Shown here: positions 1 to 8,194 of the stretch, piece after piece
How positions within the stretch are numbered: position 1 is the first letter of the stretch
Layout of the letters: every line of letters begins with the position of its first letter
From: UBA7985 sp002690455
GTDB lineage: Bacteria; Pseudomonadota; Alphaproteobacteria; UBA7985
Length of the DNA stretch: 64,000 nt
Assembly: GCA_965662775.1 (NCBI GenBank)
Contig: CBFIIW010000012.1
Coordinates: 1 to 64,000, forward strand
Direction of reading: 5' to 3'
Notes under the pieces: model-generated
Told to the model about the DNA's origin: nothing
Databases searched by the model: none
The model's input: only the letters and a program-made list of their open reading frames with translations
Position numbers and translations under genes: made by a program

Positions 1-127
1 GCCAGCGGTTCAGATCCACGTCCCGGCAGCGTTCGGAGCAGAAAGGCCGGCTTTCCGCGCTCTCCGCCTTGCCGCAGGTCGGGCACGCCGGGCCGTCCGA
101 TTTCTTCATTGCCTTGAGGTCAGCCAT
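1..127 (-). CDS. yacG: DNA gyrase inhibitor YacG (zinc-binding), partial
   Basis: The first 42 codons of a gene reading off the left edge. The peptide begins MADLKAMKKSDGPACPTCGK and carries the two Cys pairs of the YacG zinc finger, CPTC and FCSERC, followed by DVDLNRW, which is typical of the family. YacG is a small zinc protein that binds GyrB and inhibits DNA gyrase. The ATG overlaps the end of the RNase E/G-like gene by 8 bases, so translation is probably coupled. The C-terminal tail is outside the window. Confidence 0.9.
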   Translation of the reverse strand, partial: MADLKAMKKSDGPACPTCGKAESAESRPFCSERCRDVDLNRW

Positions 128-1127
128 GGATCATCCCCTGCCGCTGCCGGGCAAAGGCGACCGGCACGCGTCCCTCGATATCGCCCAGACAGCGCTGCTG
201 TTCAACCAGAGAAAAGCCGCGGCGAGCGCGGGTGACCAGACCGACGCCCAGGTGGTTGACCGGCTCTACATCGGTTTCACAGACTGCATGGGTCAGCGCT
301 TCTCGCAGGGCATCAGTGACGGTGGCGCGCTCGGCCTTGGTCTCCAGCCCGAGGAAATCGATGACGATCAGGCCGCCGAGGTTGAGGGCACCGACGATAC
401 GGCCGATTTCAGCGCAGGCGGTGGTATTGGTCCGGACCCGGTCTGATGGGGCGCGGCCGGCATTGACGTCGATCATGGTGCCGGTCAGCCCCGGCTCGAT
501 CAGCAGGCCCAGACCGTCGGGCAGGGACACGCGCTGTCCGTCCAGCACCTGCCACTGCGGCGAGGCGGGGTCGATGTCGTCGCTGGAGAAGAAGTCGATC
601 GGCATGTCTGGCGCTGCGGCGCGGATGGCAGCAACGGCGTTGGGCGTGCTGCGGCAGACCACGGCCTCAGCCCGGGTGAGCAGTGCTGCGAGGGGGTCCG
701 TCGCCGGGCGCAGCAGGCGGGCTTTGCCCTTGGACTGTGCGACCTCCGGTATGGGCGGGATCAGGCGACCACGTGGCCCTTTGTCTTCGCGCGCGTCGGT
801 TGTGACCTCGACACAGGCCCAGGCACCCTCTCGCAGCCCTGAGCGGTCCTTGAGCCGCACCATGATCCGCTGATCAGCATCCGTACCGAGGCCAAGGCGT
901 GGGGGCAAGGCGCTGCCGGTATCGAGAAAAGCCACGCCCAGCGGTTTGGAAACCTCGGCCACCCGCGCCCACAGTTTGGCGCCGTCACCCAAGGGCGATG
1001 ACCAGGGTCGCATCCATGGCCAGTCAATCACCCGCGCCAGCACCGGAGCGTGCTCGTCGTGCGGCACGCCATCCTTGAGGATCAGGTCGCGCTGACCGGG
1101 GCTGTCGATGACGTAGAGCGTGCTCAC
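120..1127 (-). CDS. Short ribonuclease E/G family protein
   Basis: A 335-residue protein. The conserved catalytic-core pieces of RNase E/G are visible: MIDVNAGR and GGLIVIDFLGL, each carrying one of the two metal-binding Asp residues of the DNase I-like subdomain. It is shorter than classical RNase G (near 490 aa), and neither the S1-domain landmarks nor the CPxC zinc-link are visible. I place the start at a GTG whose last two bases overlap the maf stop (GTGA, 4-base overlap); the open frame continues upstream inside maf but has no family similarity there. It sits between maf and yacG. The likely role is endonucleolytic RNA processing; activity of this short form is inferred. Confidence 0.82.
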   Translation of the reverse strand: MSTLYVIDSPGQRDLILKDGVPHDEHAPVLARVIDWPWMRPWSSPLGDGAKLWARVAEVSKPLGVAFLDTGSALPPRLGLGTDADQRIMVRLKDRSGLREGAWACVEVTTDAREDKGPRGRLIPPIPEVAQSKGKARLLRPATDPLAALLTRAEAVVCRSTPNAVAAIRAAAPDMPIDFFSSDDIDPASPQWQVLDGQRVSLPDGLGLLIEPGLTGTMIDVNAGRAPSDRVRTNTTACAEIGRIVGALNLGGLIVIDFLGLETKAERATVTDALREALTHAVCETDVEPVNHLGVGLVTRARRGFSLVEQQRCLGDIEGRVPVAFARQRQGMIHG

Positions 1128-1753
1128 AGCCGCATACCGGCGCCGGAGAGCAGGCTGTGACTGTCGGCCAGATCCAGCCCGACAACGTTGGTGTAAGAGC
1201 CGTTGATCCACGGAATGAAGCGGGCGAAGCGCCCCTGGATCGAGTAGCCGCCGGCCTTGCCCTGCCACTCGTCGCTGGCGAGGTACCAGTCGATCTCCTC
1301 GCGGCTGAGCCGTTTGACCGCGACCTGGGTTTCGCTGACCCGGGTGCGCACGGGTGTATCGGCGCTATCTGTGCCATCGCTATTGCCATGGCTATCGGAC
1401 AGAGCCAGCGCCTGCCCGGTCATGACCCGGTGGCGGCGGCCGCTGAGGCTCTCGAGGAAGCGTCGGGCTTCGTCGATGTCGCGTGGCTTTTCGAGGATCC
1501 GGCGGCCGAGCGCGACGGTGGTGTCGGCAGCGAGGATGAGGGTGGGCCCGGCCTGCGCCGAAACCCGCACGTCCGCATGGTCGAGCAGGGCCGCGGCTTT
1601 CTCCCCGGCGAGGCGCTGAACATAATGGCGCGGCAGTTCACCCGCGCGCGCCTGCTCGTCGATATCGGCTGGAATAATCGCGTCGGGGACCACGCCGATC
1701 TGTGCCAGCAGGTCCTTGCGACGCGGGCTAGCACTGGCGAGGATCAGACGCAT
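1124..1753 (-). CDS. maf: Maf family nucleoside triphosphate pyrophosphatase
   Basis: A 209-residue Maf/HAM1-fold protein that hydrolyses dTTP, UTP or modified NTPs to the monophosphate. The N-terminal signature LASASPRRKDLL, the ADTTVALG strand with the catalytic Asp and the EKPRD segment are clear. There is an unusual Ser/Asp/Gly-rich insertion around residues 120-140 (DSHGNSDGTDSADTP), which makes it longer than most homologues. Its ATG overlaps the infA stop by one base (TAATG), and its stop overlaps the GTG of the RNase gene, so the three are probably translationally coupled. Confidence 0.93.
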   Translation of the reverse strand: MRLILASASPRRKDLLAQIGVVPDAIIPADIDEQARAGELPRHYVQRLAGEKAAALLDHADVRVSAQAGPTLILAADTTVALGRRILEKPRDIDEARRFLESLSGRRHRVMTGQALALSDSHGNSDGTDSADTPVRTRVSETQVAVKRLSREEIDWYLASDEWQGKAGGYSIQGRFARFIPWINGSYTNVVGLDLADSHSLLSGAGMRL

Positions 1754-1971
1754 TACTTGTAGCGGAAGGTAATCCGCCCCTTCGACAGGTCGTAGGGGGT
1801 CATTTCCACCTGGACGCGGTCACCCGCCAGAACCCGGATCTTGTTCTTGCGCATCTTGCCCGAAGTGTGCGCGAGGATCTCGTGGTCGTTATCCAGTTTT
1901 ACCTTGAACATGGCGTTGGGGAGGATTTCCAGAACCTCACCCGTGAATTCAATCAGATCTTCTTTGGCCAT
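1753..1971 (-). CDS. infA: Translation initiation factor IF-1
   Basis: A 72-residue S1/OB-fold protein starting MAKEDLIEFTGEVLEILPNA and ending SKGRITFRYK, essentially the bacterial IF-1 consensus. It binds the 30S A site during initiation together with IF-2 and IF-3. The length is exactly that of the family. About 110 bases separate it from the phosphatase gene upstream, so it may have its own promoter driving infA-maf-RNase-yacG. Confidence 0.98.
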   Translation of the reverse strand: MAKEDLIEFTGEVLEILPNAMFKVKLDNDHEILAHTSGKMRKNKIRVLAGDRVQVEMTPYDLSKGRITFRYK

Positions 1972-2084
1972 AAGTGGCTCTGCTTACCCTCAAGTGATGC
2001 CGCGAGCGATATGACCCACAGCCTTGGAGGCAAATAGGGGCATGGGACGCCTTTGGTCAAGGTTTGGCCTGATAATTCAGGGGA

Positions 2085-2531
2085 TTATCCCTGCAAACCA
2101 AAGCGTTCAGCGATTTTTGCGCGGATTTGGTCGCGGGTTTCGCGATAGGCGTCGAGTTTCATCTCACGCGTGCCGTCCACCAGGCTGGGGTCGAGCACCT
2201 CCCAGCTTTCGACCTCGGTCGCCTGCGCCCGCATAGCGTCGAGGGCTTCGGCCTCGGCTTGCGTCGACAATGCAATGATGAGGTCGTAGCCGCCATCGTT
2301 CAAGCTATCAAAGGGGCGGGCTTCATGACGGAGCATATCGATCCCTTGCTCGCCCAGCACCGAGACGACAAACCCATCGATATCAGTGGGGTAGAGGCCG
2401 GCCGAGGCGACAAAAATCGCCGGCTGACTGGTCCGCGTCAGTGCGTGCTTCATTAACCCCTCAGCCAGCGGGCTGCGGATTGCGTTGCGGGTGCATAGGA
2501 ACAGGACCGATGAAGGCAGGCTGTTGCTCAT
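2085..2531 (-). CDS. Low-molecular-weight protein tyrosine phosphatase-like protein
   Basis: A 148-residue protein of the LMW-PTP/arsenate reductase fold. The P-loop CTRNAIRS (C-x5-R-S) follows the first strand VLFLC, as in the family, and the C-terminal half has DPSLVDGTREMKLDAYRETRDQI, matching the DP general-acid loop in position. The ATG overlaps the UPF0262 stop by 4 bases. In many alphaproteobacteria this gene sits between UPF0262 and infA. Whether the substrate is a phosphoprotein or arsenate cannot be told from the sequence. Confidence 0.85.
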   Translation of the reverse strand: MSNSLPSSVLFLCTRNAIRSPLAEGLMKHALTRTSQPAIFVASAGLYPTDIDGFVVSVLGEQGIDMLRHEARPFDSLNDGGYDLIIALSTQAEAEALDAMRAQATEVESWEVLDPSLVDGTREMKLDAYRETRDQIRAKIAERFGLQG

Positions 2532-3016
2532 TTCAACGCCTCCCGCCGACCCAGATACAGCGCAAATAGGAGCGTGATCAGTCGCCGAGCTGTGTTCAGG
2601 TCAGTGTCAATCTTGCCATCCAGCCGCTCGATCAGCAGATTGGCTAGGTCATTGTGGACGCCGCGTCGCGCCATGTCGATCGACTCGATCCGTGCTGCGG
2701 AGGCGGTCTGGATGGCGTCATTATAGGCTGTGCAGATGTCAAAGTAGTCGGCCAGCGGCTGGCGAAAAGGCGTCAGTGATAGTAGCACGAAGTAAGGCTC
2801 GACTTCACCGCTGACCGGGGCGACGTCGAAGACCAGCTTGTTATCGTGTTCATTCAGGCTGAGGCGGAAGGGCCCCATATCGGTCATGCCTACCGGCTTG
2901 AACGCGTTGTCTTCGACCAGATCGAAGATGGCAATCTGCTGCTCCTGCTGCGCTTCAGGGGATAGATGAGCGCTAAAGGCTTCGGCCAGTTCTACGCTGG
3001 TGAGTTTATCGGTCAC
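2528..3016 (-). CDS. UPF0262 family protein
   Basis: A 162-residue soluble protein of unknown function, recognised by its family-typical segments: FDLVEDNAFKPVG near residue 30, FRLSLNEHDNKLVFDV and a C-terminal half ending LARRLITLLFALYLGRREALK-like. No signal peptide or membrane span is visible. It lies two bases after hisD and overlaps the phosphatase gene by 4 bases, the standard alphaproteobacterial order. No biochemical function is established for the family. Confidence 0.85.
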   Translation of the reverse strand: MTDKLTSVELAEAFSAHLSPEAQQEQQIAIFDLVEDNAFKPVGMTDMGPFRLSLNEHDNKLVFDVAPVSGEVEPYFVLLSLTPFRQPLADYFDICTAYNDAIQTASAARIESIDMARRGVHNDLANLLIERLDGKIDTDLNTARRLITLLFALYLGRREALK

Positions 3017-3018
3017 GC

Positions 3019-4308
3019 TCAGCGATTTCCCCGGATGGCGATAGCACGGGCATGGGCCGAAAGTCCTTCAGCCTCGGCCAGCCGGCGGGCAGGTGGGCCC
3101 AACTGGGCCAACGCGTCGGCGTCCAGCCCGAGGAAGGTAGTCCGCTTCATGAAATCTAGCACACCAAGGCCCGAGGCGTACCGCGCCGCGCGCGCGGTTG
3201 GCAGGACGTGGTTCGGTCCGGCGATATAATCCCCCATGGGTTCAGGTGTGTAGCGGCCCAGAAACGCCGATCCGGCGTTACGGACACGAGAGAACAGTGC
3301 CTTGGGGTCATGGGTCGCGATTTCCAGATGCTCGGGCGCGAGGCGGTCAACCAGCGCAGCACAGCCTTCGACATCGGGGACCAGAATCACACCGCCGTTG
3401 TTGTGCCAAGACGCGCCGGCGATTTCAGCGCGGGGCAGGGTCTGCAACTGAGCTTCAACGGCGTTACAGACGGCTTGTGCAAAGCCGGCGTCATCGGCGA
3501 TCAGGATCGACTGCGCGTCGGCGTCGTGCTCGGCTTGCGAAAGCAGGTCCGCAGCTATCCATGCCGGATCGTTGGCGCTGTCTGCAACGACCAGGATCTC
3601 AGACGGCCCAGCAATCATGTCGATGCCGACCTGGCCGAAGACCCTGCGTTTGGCAGCCGCGACATAGGCATTGCCCGGTCCGACGATTTTGTCGACGGGC
3701 TCGACATCTTCGGTTCCATACGCCATTGCAGCGACAGCCTGTGCGCCGCCAACGCGGTAGATTTCGCTGACACCGCAAAGGTGCGCAGCGGTAAGGACCA
3801 GATCGTTGACCGCGCCATTCGGCGTTGGCACACACATGGCGATGCGCGGCACACCAGCGACAGTGGCTGGTATGGCATTCATGTACACGGAAGACGGGTA
3901 TGCTGCCTGACCGCCGGGGACGTATATCCCGGCAGCTGATATAGCTGTCCAGCGCCAGCCCAGTTCTACACCTGTATCGTCTCGGTAGGCCTCGTCATTT
4001 GGCCTCTGACGGGCATGGAAGGCGTGGATGCGACCAATCGCAAGCTCCAGCGCGGCGCGGTCTTCGGCGTCGGCGCGTGCTACGGCCGCGTCGATTTCAT
4101 CTGCGGTAAAACGTGCTGTTTCAGCGACATCAAGACCATCAAAGCGCCAGGTATAGTTGGCGACAGCCCTATGACCACCGGTGCGAACATCATCGATGAT
4201 TTGAGCCGCCGCCGCGTCAACGTCGACCGAGGTTTCTCGCTTCAGCGCCAAGAAGGCCTGAAACGTGGTTTCAAAGTCCGCGTCGGACTGATCGAGCCAG
4301 TGGACCAT
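3019..4308 (-). CDS. hisD: Histidinol dehydrogenase
   Basis: A 429-residue NAD-dependent zinc enzyme that oxidises L-histidinol to L-histidine, the last two steps of the pathway. Family motifs are all present: VGPGNAYVAAAKR, IAGPSEILVVAD, SQAEHDADAQS (zinc Gln/His), LAPEHLEIAT with the catalytic Glu-His, and GDYIAGPNHVLPT. Full length. Its start abuts the hisG stop with no gap, so the two are co-transcribed. The other his genes are not in the window. Confidence 0.97.
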   Translation of the reverse strand: MVHWLDQSDADFETTFQAFLALKRETSVDVDAAAAQIIDDVRTGGHRAVANYTWRFDGLDVAETARFTADEIDAAVARADAEDRAALELAIGRIHAFHARQRPNDEAYRDDTGVELGWRWTAISAAGIYVPGGQAAYPSSVYMNAIPATVAGVPRIAMCVPTPNGAVNDLVLTAAHLCGVSEIYRVGGAQAVAAMAYGTEDVEPVDKIVGPGNAYVAAAKRRVFGQVGIDMIAGPSEILVVADSANDPAWIAADLLSQAEHDADAQSILIADDAGFAQAVCNAVEAQLQTLPRAEIAGASWHNNGGVILVPDVEGCAALVDRLAPEHLEIATHDPKALFSRVRNAGSAFLGRYTPEPMGDYIAGPNHVLPTARAARYASGLGVLDFMKRTTFLGLDADALAQLGPPARRLAEAEGLSAHARAIAIRGNR

Positions 4309-4998
4309 TCAGGCAGCTCCGTCTTCAGCGGCGACAGGGGTCTCATTGGCCTGTGCGGCGTCACGAAAGGCGTTGATCCATTTCATAATCCGCTTGGAGT
4401 CGGTCTTTAGCGCGGTGCGGTTGACCACCAGTCGCGCGGCCGAGTGCAGGATCACTTCTTCTTCCACCAATCCATTGCTTCGCAGCGTGGCGCCCGTGGA
4501 GACCAGATCAACAATGCGCGACGCCATACCGAGTAGCGGCCCGAGTTCGATCGCGCCATTGAGCTTGATGCACTCGGCGTGGATGCCTTTCCTTGCGAAA
4601 TGCTTGCGAGTGATATTGGGATACTTGGTCGCAACACGCAGGTGCGAGCGCCCGGCCAGCGGTACGGCCTTCAGGCTGGCTTCCGGCCCGGCGACGGAGA
4701 GACGGCATGCGCCAAAGCGCAGGTCTACCGGCACGTAAAGCTCGGAATAATCGAATTCTGCGAGGACGTCGGCACCGACCACACCCAGTTGTGCTCCGCC
4801 GAAACCAACAAAGGTTGCCACGTCAAAGGGCTTGACTGGAATCAGGTCAATCTCCGGCGCGGTCGTATTGAAGCGCAGGCGGCGGTCCTTGGCATCGCTG
4901 AAGGCCGCTTCTGGACTGGCGCCAATGGCATCCAGTACGGGGCGACAATCGCTGGCCAGTCGCCCCTTTGGCAGGGCTAAAACCAGGGGTTCAGTCAT
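4309..4998 (-). CDS. hisG: ATP phosphoribosyltransferase, short form
   Basis: A 229-residue catalytic subunit for the first step of histidine synthesis (ATP + PRPP to phosphoribosyl-ATP). Recognised by LALPKGRLASDC at the N-terminus and LVSTGATLRSNGL (PRPP-binding loop). It lacks the C-terminal regulatory domain, so it is the HisG-S type, which works as a hetero-octamer with HisZ; no hisZ is seen here. The ATG overlaps the DUF2948 stop by 4 bases. Confidence 0.95.
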   Translation of the reverse strand: MTEPLVLALPKGRLASDCRPVLDAIGASPEAAFSDAKDRRLRFNTTAPEIDLIPVKPFDVATFVGFGGAQLGVVGADVLAEFDYSELYVPVDLRFGACRLSVAGPEASLKAVPLAGRSHLRVATKYPNITRKHFARKGIHAECIKLNGAIELGPLLGMASRIVDLVSTGATLRSNGLVEEEVILHSAARLVVNRTALKTDSKRIMKWINAFRDAAQANETPVAAEDGAA

Positions 4999-5570
4999 GA
5001 GGTTGCCCTTTCGATATCCGCCAGCGCGGGCGCTTGCGCCGCTACCAGGGCGGGGTCGTCATCATGGGCCGGCTTTCGCTGAGTCGGCCAGGCTTCCCCC
5101 AAATCTTCGAGAAAGACCCGCAACCCAGTGCCCGACAGTCGGATAGCTGCTTCACCTGCGCAAACCAACGTTAATCCCCGATCATCCGGGACCAATGCCA
5201 TGACCGAGAGAAACTGATCACGAACCCCCATCTTGATTGCCTTGGTCCGCGCGCCCGAAATGCCTTCGACCGTCAACGCCGCAAAGCTTCGGGTGTATCC
5301 GCTGTGAATATCGTCTTCGAAGCGGGCATCGTCCGCTTCCGGCGCGCTGGTCTCGTCCACGCTCAAAATCGAACCTGCAGTGGCGTCCTGGTCATCCAGA
5401 CGAGCTGCGCGTTCCCATTGGAATCGGTTGAGTACAGCCACAAATCGTTTTCTTTCAACGTCCAGAGTCATATCTGCAGGCACAAAGATAGCGTCCTGTA
5501 CTAATCCGGACAGGGTCACAATGTCCCGGCTTTCGCGGCCCAAAAGCTTTATGCGTTGCTGGCGTTTCAT
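4995..5570 (-). CDS. DUF2948 family protein
   Basis: A 191-residue protein of unknown function. The family core is recognised in IKLLGRESRDIVTLSGLVQD, RFVAVLNRFQWE and the later LTLVCAGEAAIRL. I chose the ATG that starts MKRQQRIKLL; longer readings run back into murA in another frame and lack similarity. Position immediately downstream of murA and upstream of the his genes is typical in alphaproteobacteria. The C-terminal tail after about residue 165 is Ala/Asp rich and probably unstructured. Confidence 0.82.
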   Translation of the reverse strand: MKRQQRIKLLGRESRDIVTLSGLVQDAIFVPADMTLDVERKRFVAVLNRFQWERAARLDDQDATAGSILSVDETSAPEADDARFEDDIHSGYTRSFAALTVEGISGARTKAIKMGVRDQFLSVMALVPDDRGLTLVCAGEAAIRLSGTGLRVFLEDLGEAWPTQRKPAHDDDPALVAAQAPALADIERATS

Positions 5571-5586
5571 GCTCTTTTCAGGGTCC

Positions 5587-6894
5587 TCATCCGTCTGTGC
5601 CGTCGTGACGTTCGATCGTTGCGCCGACGCCGCGCAGTTTTTCTTCAATTCGTTCGTATCCTCGGTCGAGGTGGTGAATGTCACTGAGCCGCGTTTCTCC
5701 GGTTGCCACAAGACCAGCAAGAATGAGCGAGGCAGAAGCGCGCAGGTCTGAGGCTTTCACGGGTGCGCCGTATAGCCGGTCAACCCCGCGCACAACTGCG
5801 ATCCGACCATCAATTTCGATGTTTGCTCCCATGCGGATCAGTTCAGGCACGTGCATATAGCGGTTTTCAAAGATTGTTTCAGTGAGGACCGCAGAGCCAT
5901 CAGCCACGACCATGAGAGACATCGTCTGCGCCTGTAGGTCTGTGGGGAAGCCCGGGTAGGGCTGGGTTGTTACGTTAACCGCGTGAGGACGATCTACCGT
6001 GGATGCAACGTGAATGCCGCCACTGATTTCGGCGCACACTGTGCCAGCCTCTGCGAGCACACGAACGAGGCTACCGAGGTGGTCGAGCCGACCGTTTTTC
6101 AGAATCAGTTCGCCACCAGTAATCGCTGCAGCCACGGCAAAGGTGCCCGCTTCAATACGGTCGGCAACCACTTGGTGCGTGACCCCGCCGAGACTTTCGA
6201 CGCCATCAATGATCAAATGGCTGGTGCCAACGCCGCTGATCTGAGCGCCCATGGCGATGAGGCATTGACAGAGATCGACGATCTCTGGCTCCTGTGCGGC
6301 ATTCAAAACTTCGGTTCGACCCTCGGCCAAGGTTGCGGCCATTACCACGTTCTCTGTTGCGCCAACGGAAACTTTGGGGAAGGTAATCTTTGCCCCTTGC
6401 AGACGCGCTTTGCCACCATGGGCGGTCTCTGCAAAAACGTATCCATCACGCAGCGTGATGTGTGCGCCAAGGGCTTCGAGCCCCAACAGGTGAAGATCAA
6501 CCGGTCGTGACCCGATGGCGCAGCCTCCCGGCAGGCTGACTTCTGCCCGCCCCATCCGCGCGACCAGCGGCCCGAGTACAAGGATCGACGCACGCATTTG
6601 GCTGACCAGTTCATAGGGCGCCCGTATCGATGTGATCTCCGGGGTGTGTAACCGCAGGACGGGCAGCGCGTCGGCCGAGGCCAACCCTAGTGCGCTGGCA
6701 TCAACCTCAGAGCCAAGACCGCGAAGAAGGTTTGCTAAAGTGGAGATATCGTGCAGGTCAGGGCAATTGCGCAGCGTAACTGGTTCAGCGGTCAACAGTG
6801 TCACCGCCATCAGCGGCAGTGCAGCGTTCTTTGCGCCAGAGACCGGGATTTCGCCCTGAAGGCGATTGCCGCCGTTCACCAGAATTTCAGCCAT
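5587..6894 (-). CDS. murA: UDP-N-acetylglucosamine 1-carboxyvinyltransferase
   Basis: A 435-residue enolpyruvyl transferase for the first committed step of peptidoglycan synthesis (PEP + UDP-GlcNAc). The substrate-loop lysine lies in SGAKNAALPLM, and the catalytic Cys that fosfomycin alkylates is present in PGGCAIGSRPVDLH. Family length. The ATG giving MAEILVNGG matches the usual start; an in-frame GTG 15 bases upstream is possible but adds only MQSRP. It heads the run murA-DUF2948-hisG-hisD, with 16 bases between murA and DUF2948. Confidence 0.97.
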   Translation of the reverse strand: MAEILVNGGNRLQGEIPVSGAKNAALPLMAVTLLTAEPVTLRNCPDLHDISTLANLLRGLGSEVDASALGLASADALPVLRLHTPEITSIRAPYELVSQMRASILVLGPLVARMGRAEVSLPGGCAIGSRPVDLHLLGLEALGAHITLRDGYVFAETAHGGKARLQGAKITFPKVSVGATENVVMAATLAEGRTEVLNAAQEPEIVDLCQCLIAMGAQISGVGTSHLIIDGVESLGGVTHQVVADRIEAGTFAVAAAITGGELILKNGRLDHLGSLVRVLAEAGTVCAEISGGIHVASTVDRPHAVNVTTQPYPGFPTDLQAQTMSLMVVADGSAVLTETIFENRYMHVPELIRMGANIEIDGRIAVVRGVDRLYGAPVKASDLRASASLILAGLVATGETRLSDIHHLDRGYERIEEKLRGVGATIERHDGTDG

Positions 6895-7013
6895 GGGCCT
6901 GCTTTGCACCTGTGCCGGAGTGAGAGACGATCCGTTCTAGCCCACAAACCGCCCGTGTTTCAGGTCTTTAGATGCAAAGATTGAGCAGAATGTGCAACCA
7001 TCACCTGCGCCGG

Positions 7014-7565
7014 TTAGAGGCGCGGCAGAGTCACGCCGGTCTGCCCCATGTATTTGCCCGACCGGTCGGCGTAGGAGGTCTCACAAGCCTCATCACCCTG
7101 GAAGAACAGGAACTGACACGCGCCTTCGTTCGCGTAGATCTTCGCAGGCAGGGGCGTCGTGTTGGAAAACTCCAGCGTCACGTGTCCTTCCCATTCCGGT
7201 TCCAGCGGGGTGACATTCACGATGATCCCGCAGCGCGCATAGGTCGATTTGCCCACGCAGACTACCAGCACGTCACGAGGAATACGGAAGTATTCGACTG
7301 TGCGGGCGAGGGCAAATGAGTTGGGCGGAATGGTGCAGACATCAGTCTGACGCTCGACGAAGCTGGCGTTGCTGAATTCCTTGGGATCCACAATGGCAGA
7401 ATCGACGTTCGTGAAGATGCGGAAGTCTTCCGCTACTCGGGCGTCATAGCCATAGGAGCTCAGGCCATAGGATATCATGCCCTGGCGCTTTTGCGCTTCG
7501 ACGAACGGGTCGATCATGCCGGCGTTGGCGAGGTCTCGGATGCGGTGATCTGGTAGGATGCCCAA
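7014..7565 (-). CDS. dcd: dCTP deaminase
   Basis: A 183-residue trimeric enzyme converting dCTP to dUTP for thymidylate supply. Seen motifs: ILPDHRIRDLA at the start, SSYGYDARVA, GKSTYARCGIIV, and HVTLEFSNTT carrying the catalytic Glu. The family length (about 184) and alignment fix the start at a TTG codon; a GGAG lies 7 bases upstream. In-frame upstream codons overlap the small gene before it and have no similarity. The TTG start may limit expression. Confidence 0.92.
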   Translation of the reverse strand: MGILPDHRIRDLANAGMIDPFVEAQKRQGMISYGLSSYGYDARVAEDFRIFTNVDSAIVDPKEFSNASFVERQTDVCTIPPNSFALARTVEYFRIPRDVLVVCVGKSTYARCGIIVNVTPLEPEWEGHVTLEFSNTTPLPAKIYANEGACQFLFFQGDEACETSYADRSGKYMGQTGVTLPRL

Positions 7566-7569
7566 GGCT

Positions 7570-7746
7570 CTACTCCGACTGCTGCTGGTGGTCTGGATCG
7601 ATCGGAGCAGCGGCACGTGGACTGCTGGGATCGGTTTCATCGGTGGCCCGTTCCCGCCCTTGTGCCTTGCGGCGGCGCAGGTTGGCCCGCAGGGCCTGCG
7701 AGAGGCGTTCTGCCTTTTGGTCCGACTTGGCTTTTTCGCTACTCAT
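7570..7746 (-). CDS. Small basic hypothetical protein upstream of dcd
   Basis: A 58-residue protein, MSSEKAKSDQKAERLSQALR at its start, then a strongly basic stretch (NLRRRKAQGRERA) and a polar Pro/Gln-rich tail. It ends 4 bases before the TTG of dcd, so it probably shares its transcript, and its stop region provides the dcd ribosome-binding site. I do not recognise a named family. The charged helix resembles small basic ORFs that accompany dcd or murA in related genomes from memory; function unknown. Confidence 0.55.
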   Translation of the reverse strand: MSSEKAKSDQKAERLSQALRANLRRRKAQGRERATDETDPSSPRAAAPIDPDHQQQSE

Positions 7747-7893
7747 AATGTTCCATCGCTTGCGGCAGTGACGAGCGCAGGTCAAGGCCTTTCAGGCTGT
7801 GGAAAGCTGTGCTTGGCCCCTGGTGTTGCGTGATCCTGCGCTCGCAGCCGTTGGTCAGTATGGCCGTGCTTCGGTGAGCGCATGGTTTAGGCC

Positions 7894-7922
7894 TTGCGCG
7901 CATGCGGGGAAGGTGGCAATAG
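7894..7922 (+). promoter_or_regulatory. Predicted promoter of tRNA-Thr
   Basis: A -35 like TTGCGC and a -10 like CAATAG are separated by 17 bases, and the -10 ends 18 bases before the tRNA. Three other tRNAs in the window have the same layout. Inferred from pattern only. Confidence 0.4.
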
Positions 7923-7940
7923 GCGGGCATCCCCGTGCGT

Positions 7941-8015
7941 GCTGCTGTAGCTCAGGGGTAGAGCACGTCATTGGTAATGACGAGGCCGAGAGTTCAAATC
8001 TCTCCAGCAGCACCA
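7941..8015 (+). tRNA. tRNA-Thr (anticodon GGT)
   Basis: A full cloverleaf: acceptor GCTGCTG paired with CAGCAGC, D-arm GCTC/GAGC, anticodon stem CGTCA/TGACG enclosing TTGGTAA (anticodon GGT), T-arm GAGAG-TTCAAAT-CTCTC, discriminator A and an encoded CCA end. It reads ACC/ACU codons. Confidence 0.97.
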
Positions 8016-8194
8016 TTTCCCACTTTCTGAACAGTCCGTTGCCGCTCGCGGCGCCCCTCGGTCTGCGTTGATACGGTCTCTTATGGCGAGGAAATTCACA
8101 ACTTTTCGCTCAAAAGGACTTTTGATAAGGGGATGGTGGGTGCAGGGATTTCGTATTGGCTTCTAGAACCATAGATAACCGGAGTCTTGAAGCC

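Noticed and set aside
3208..3939. Long plus-strand open frame opposite hisD, and similar long antisense frames (e.g. 1157-1762, 10949-11596, 30991-31521, 31600-32622)
   Set aside because: These are antisense to well-identified genes, have no family motifs, and arise from GC-rich codon bias.
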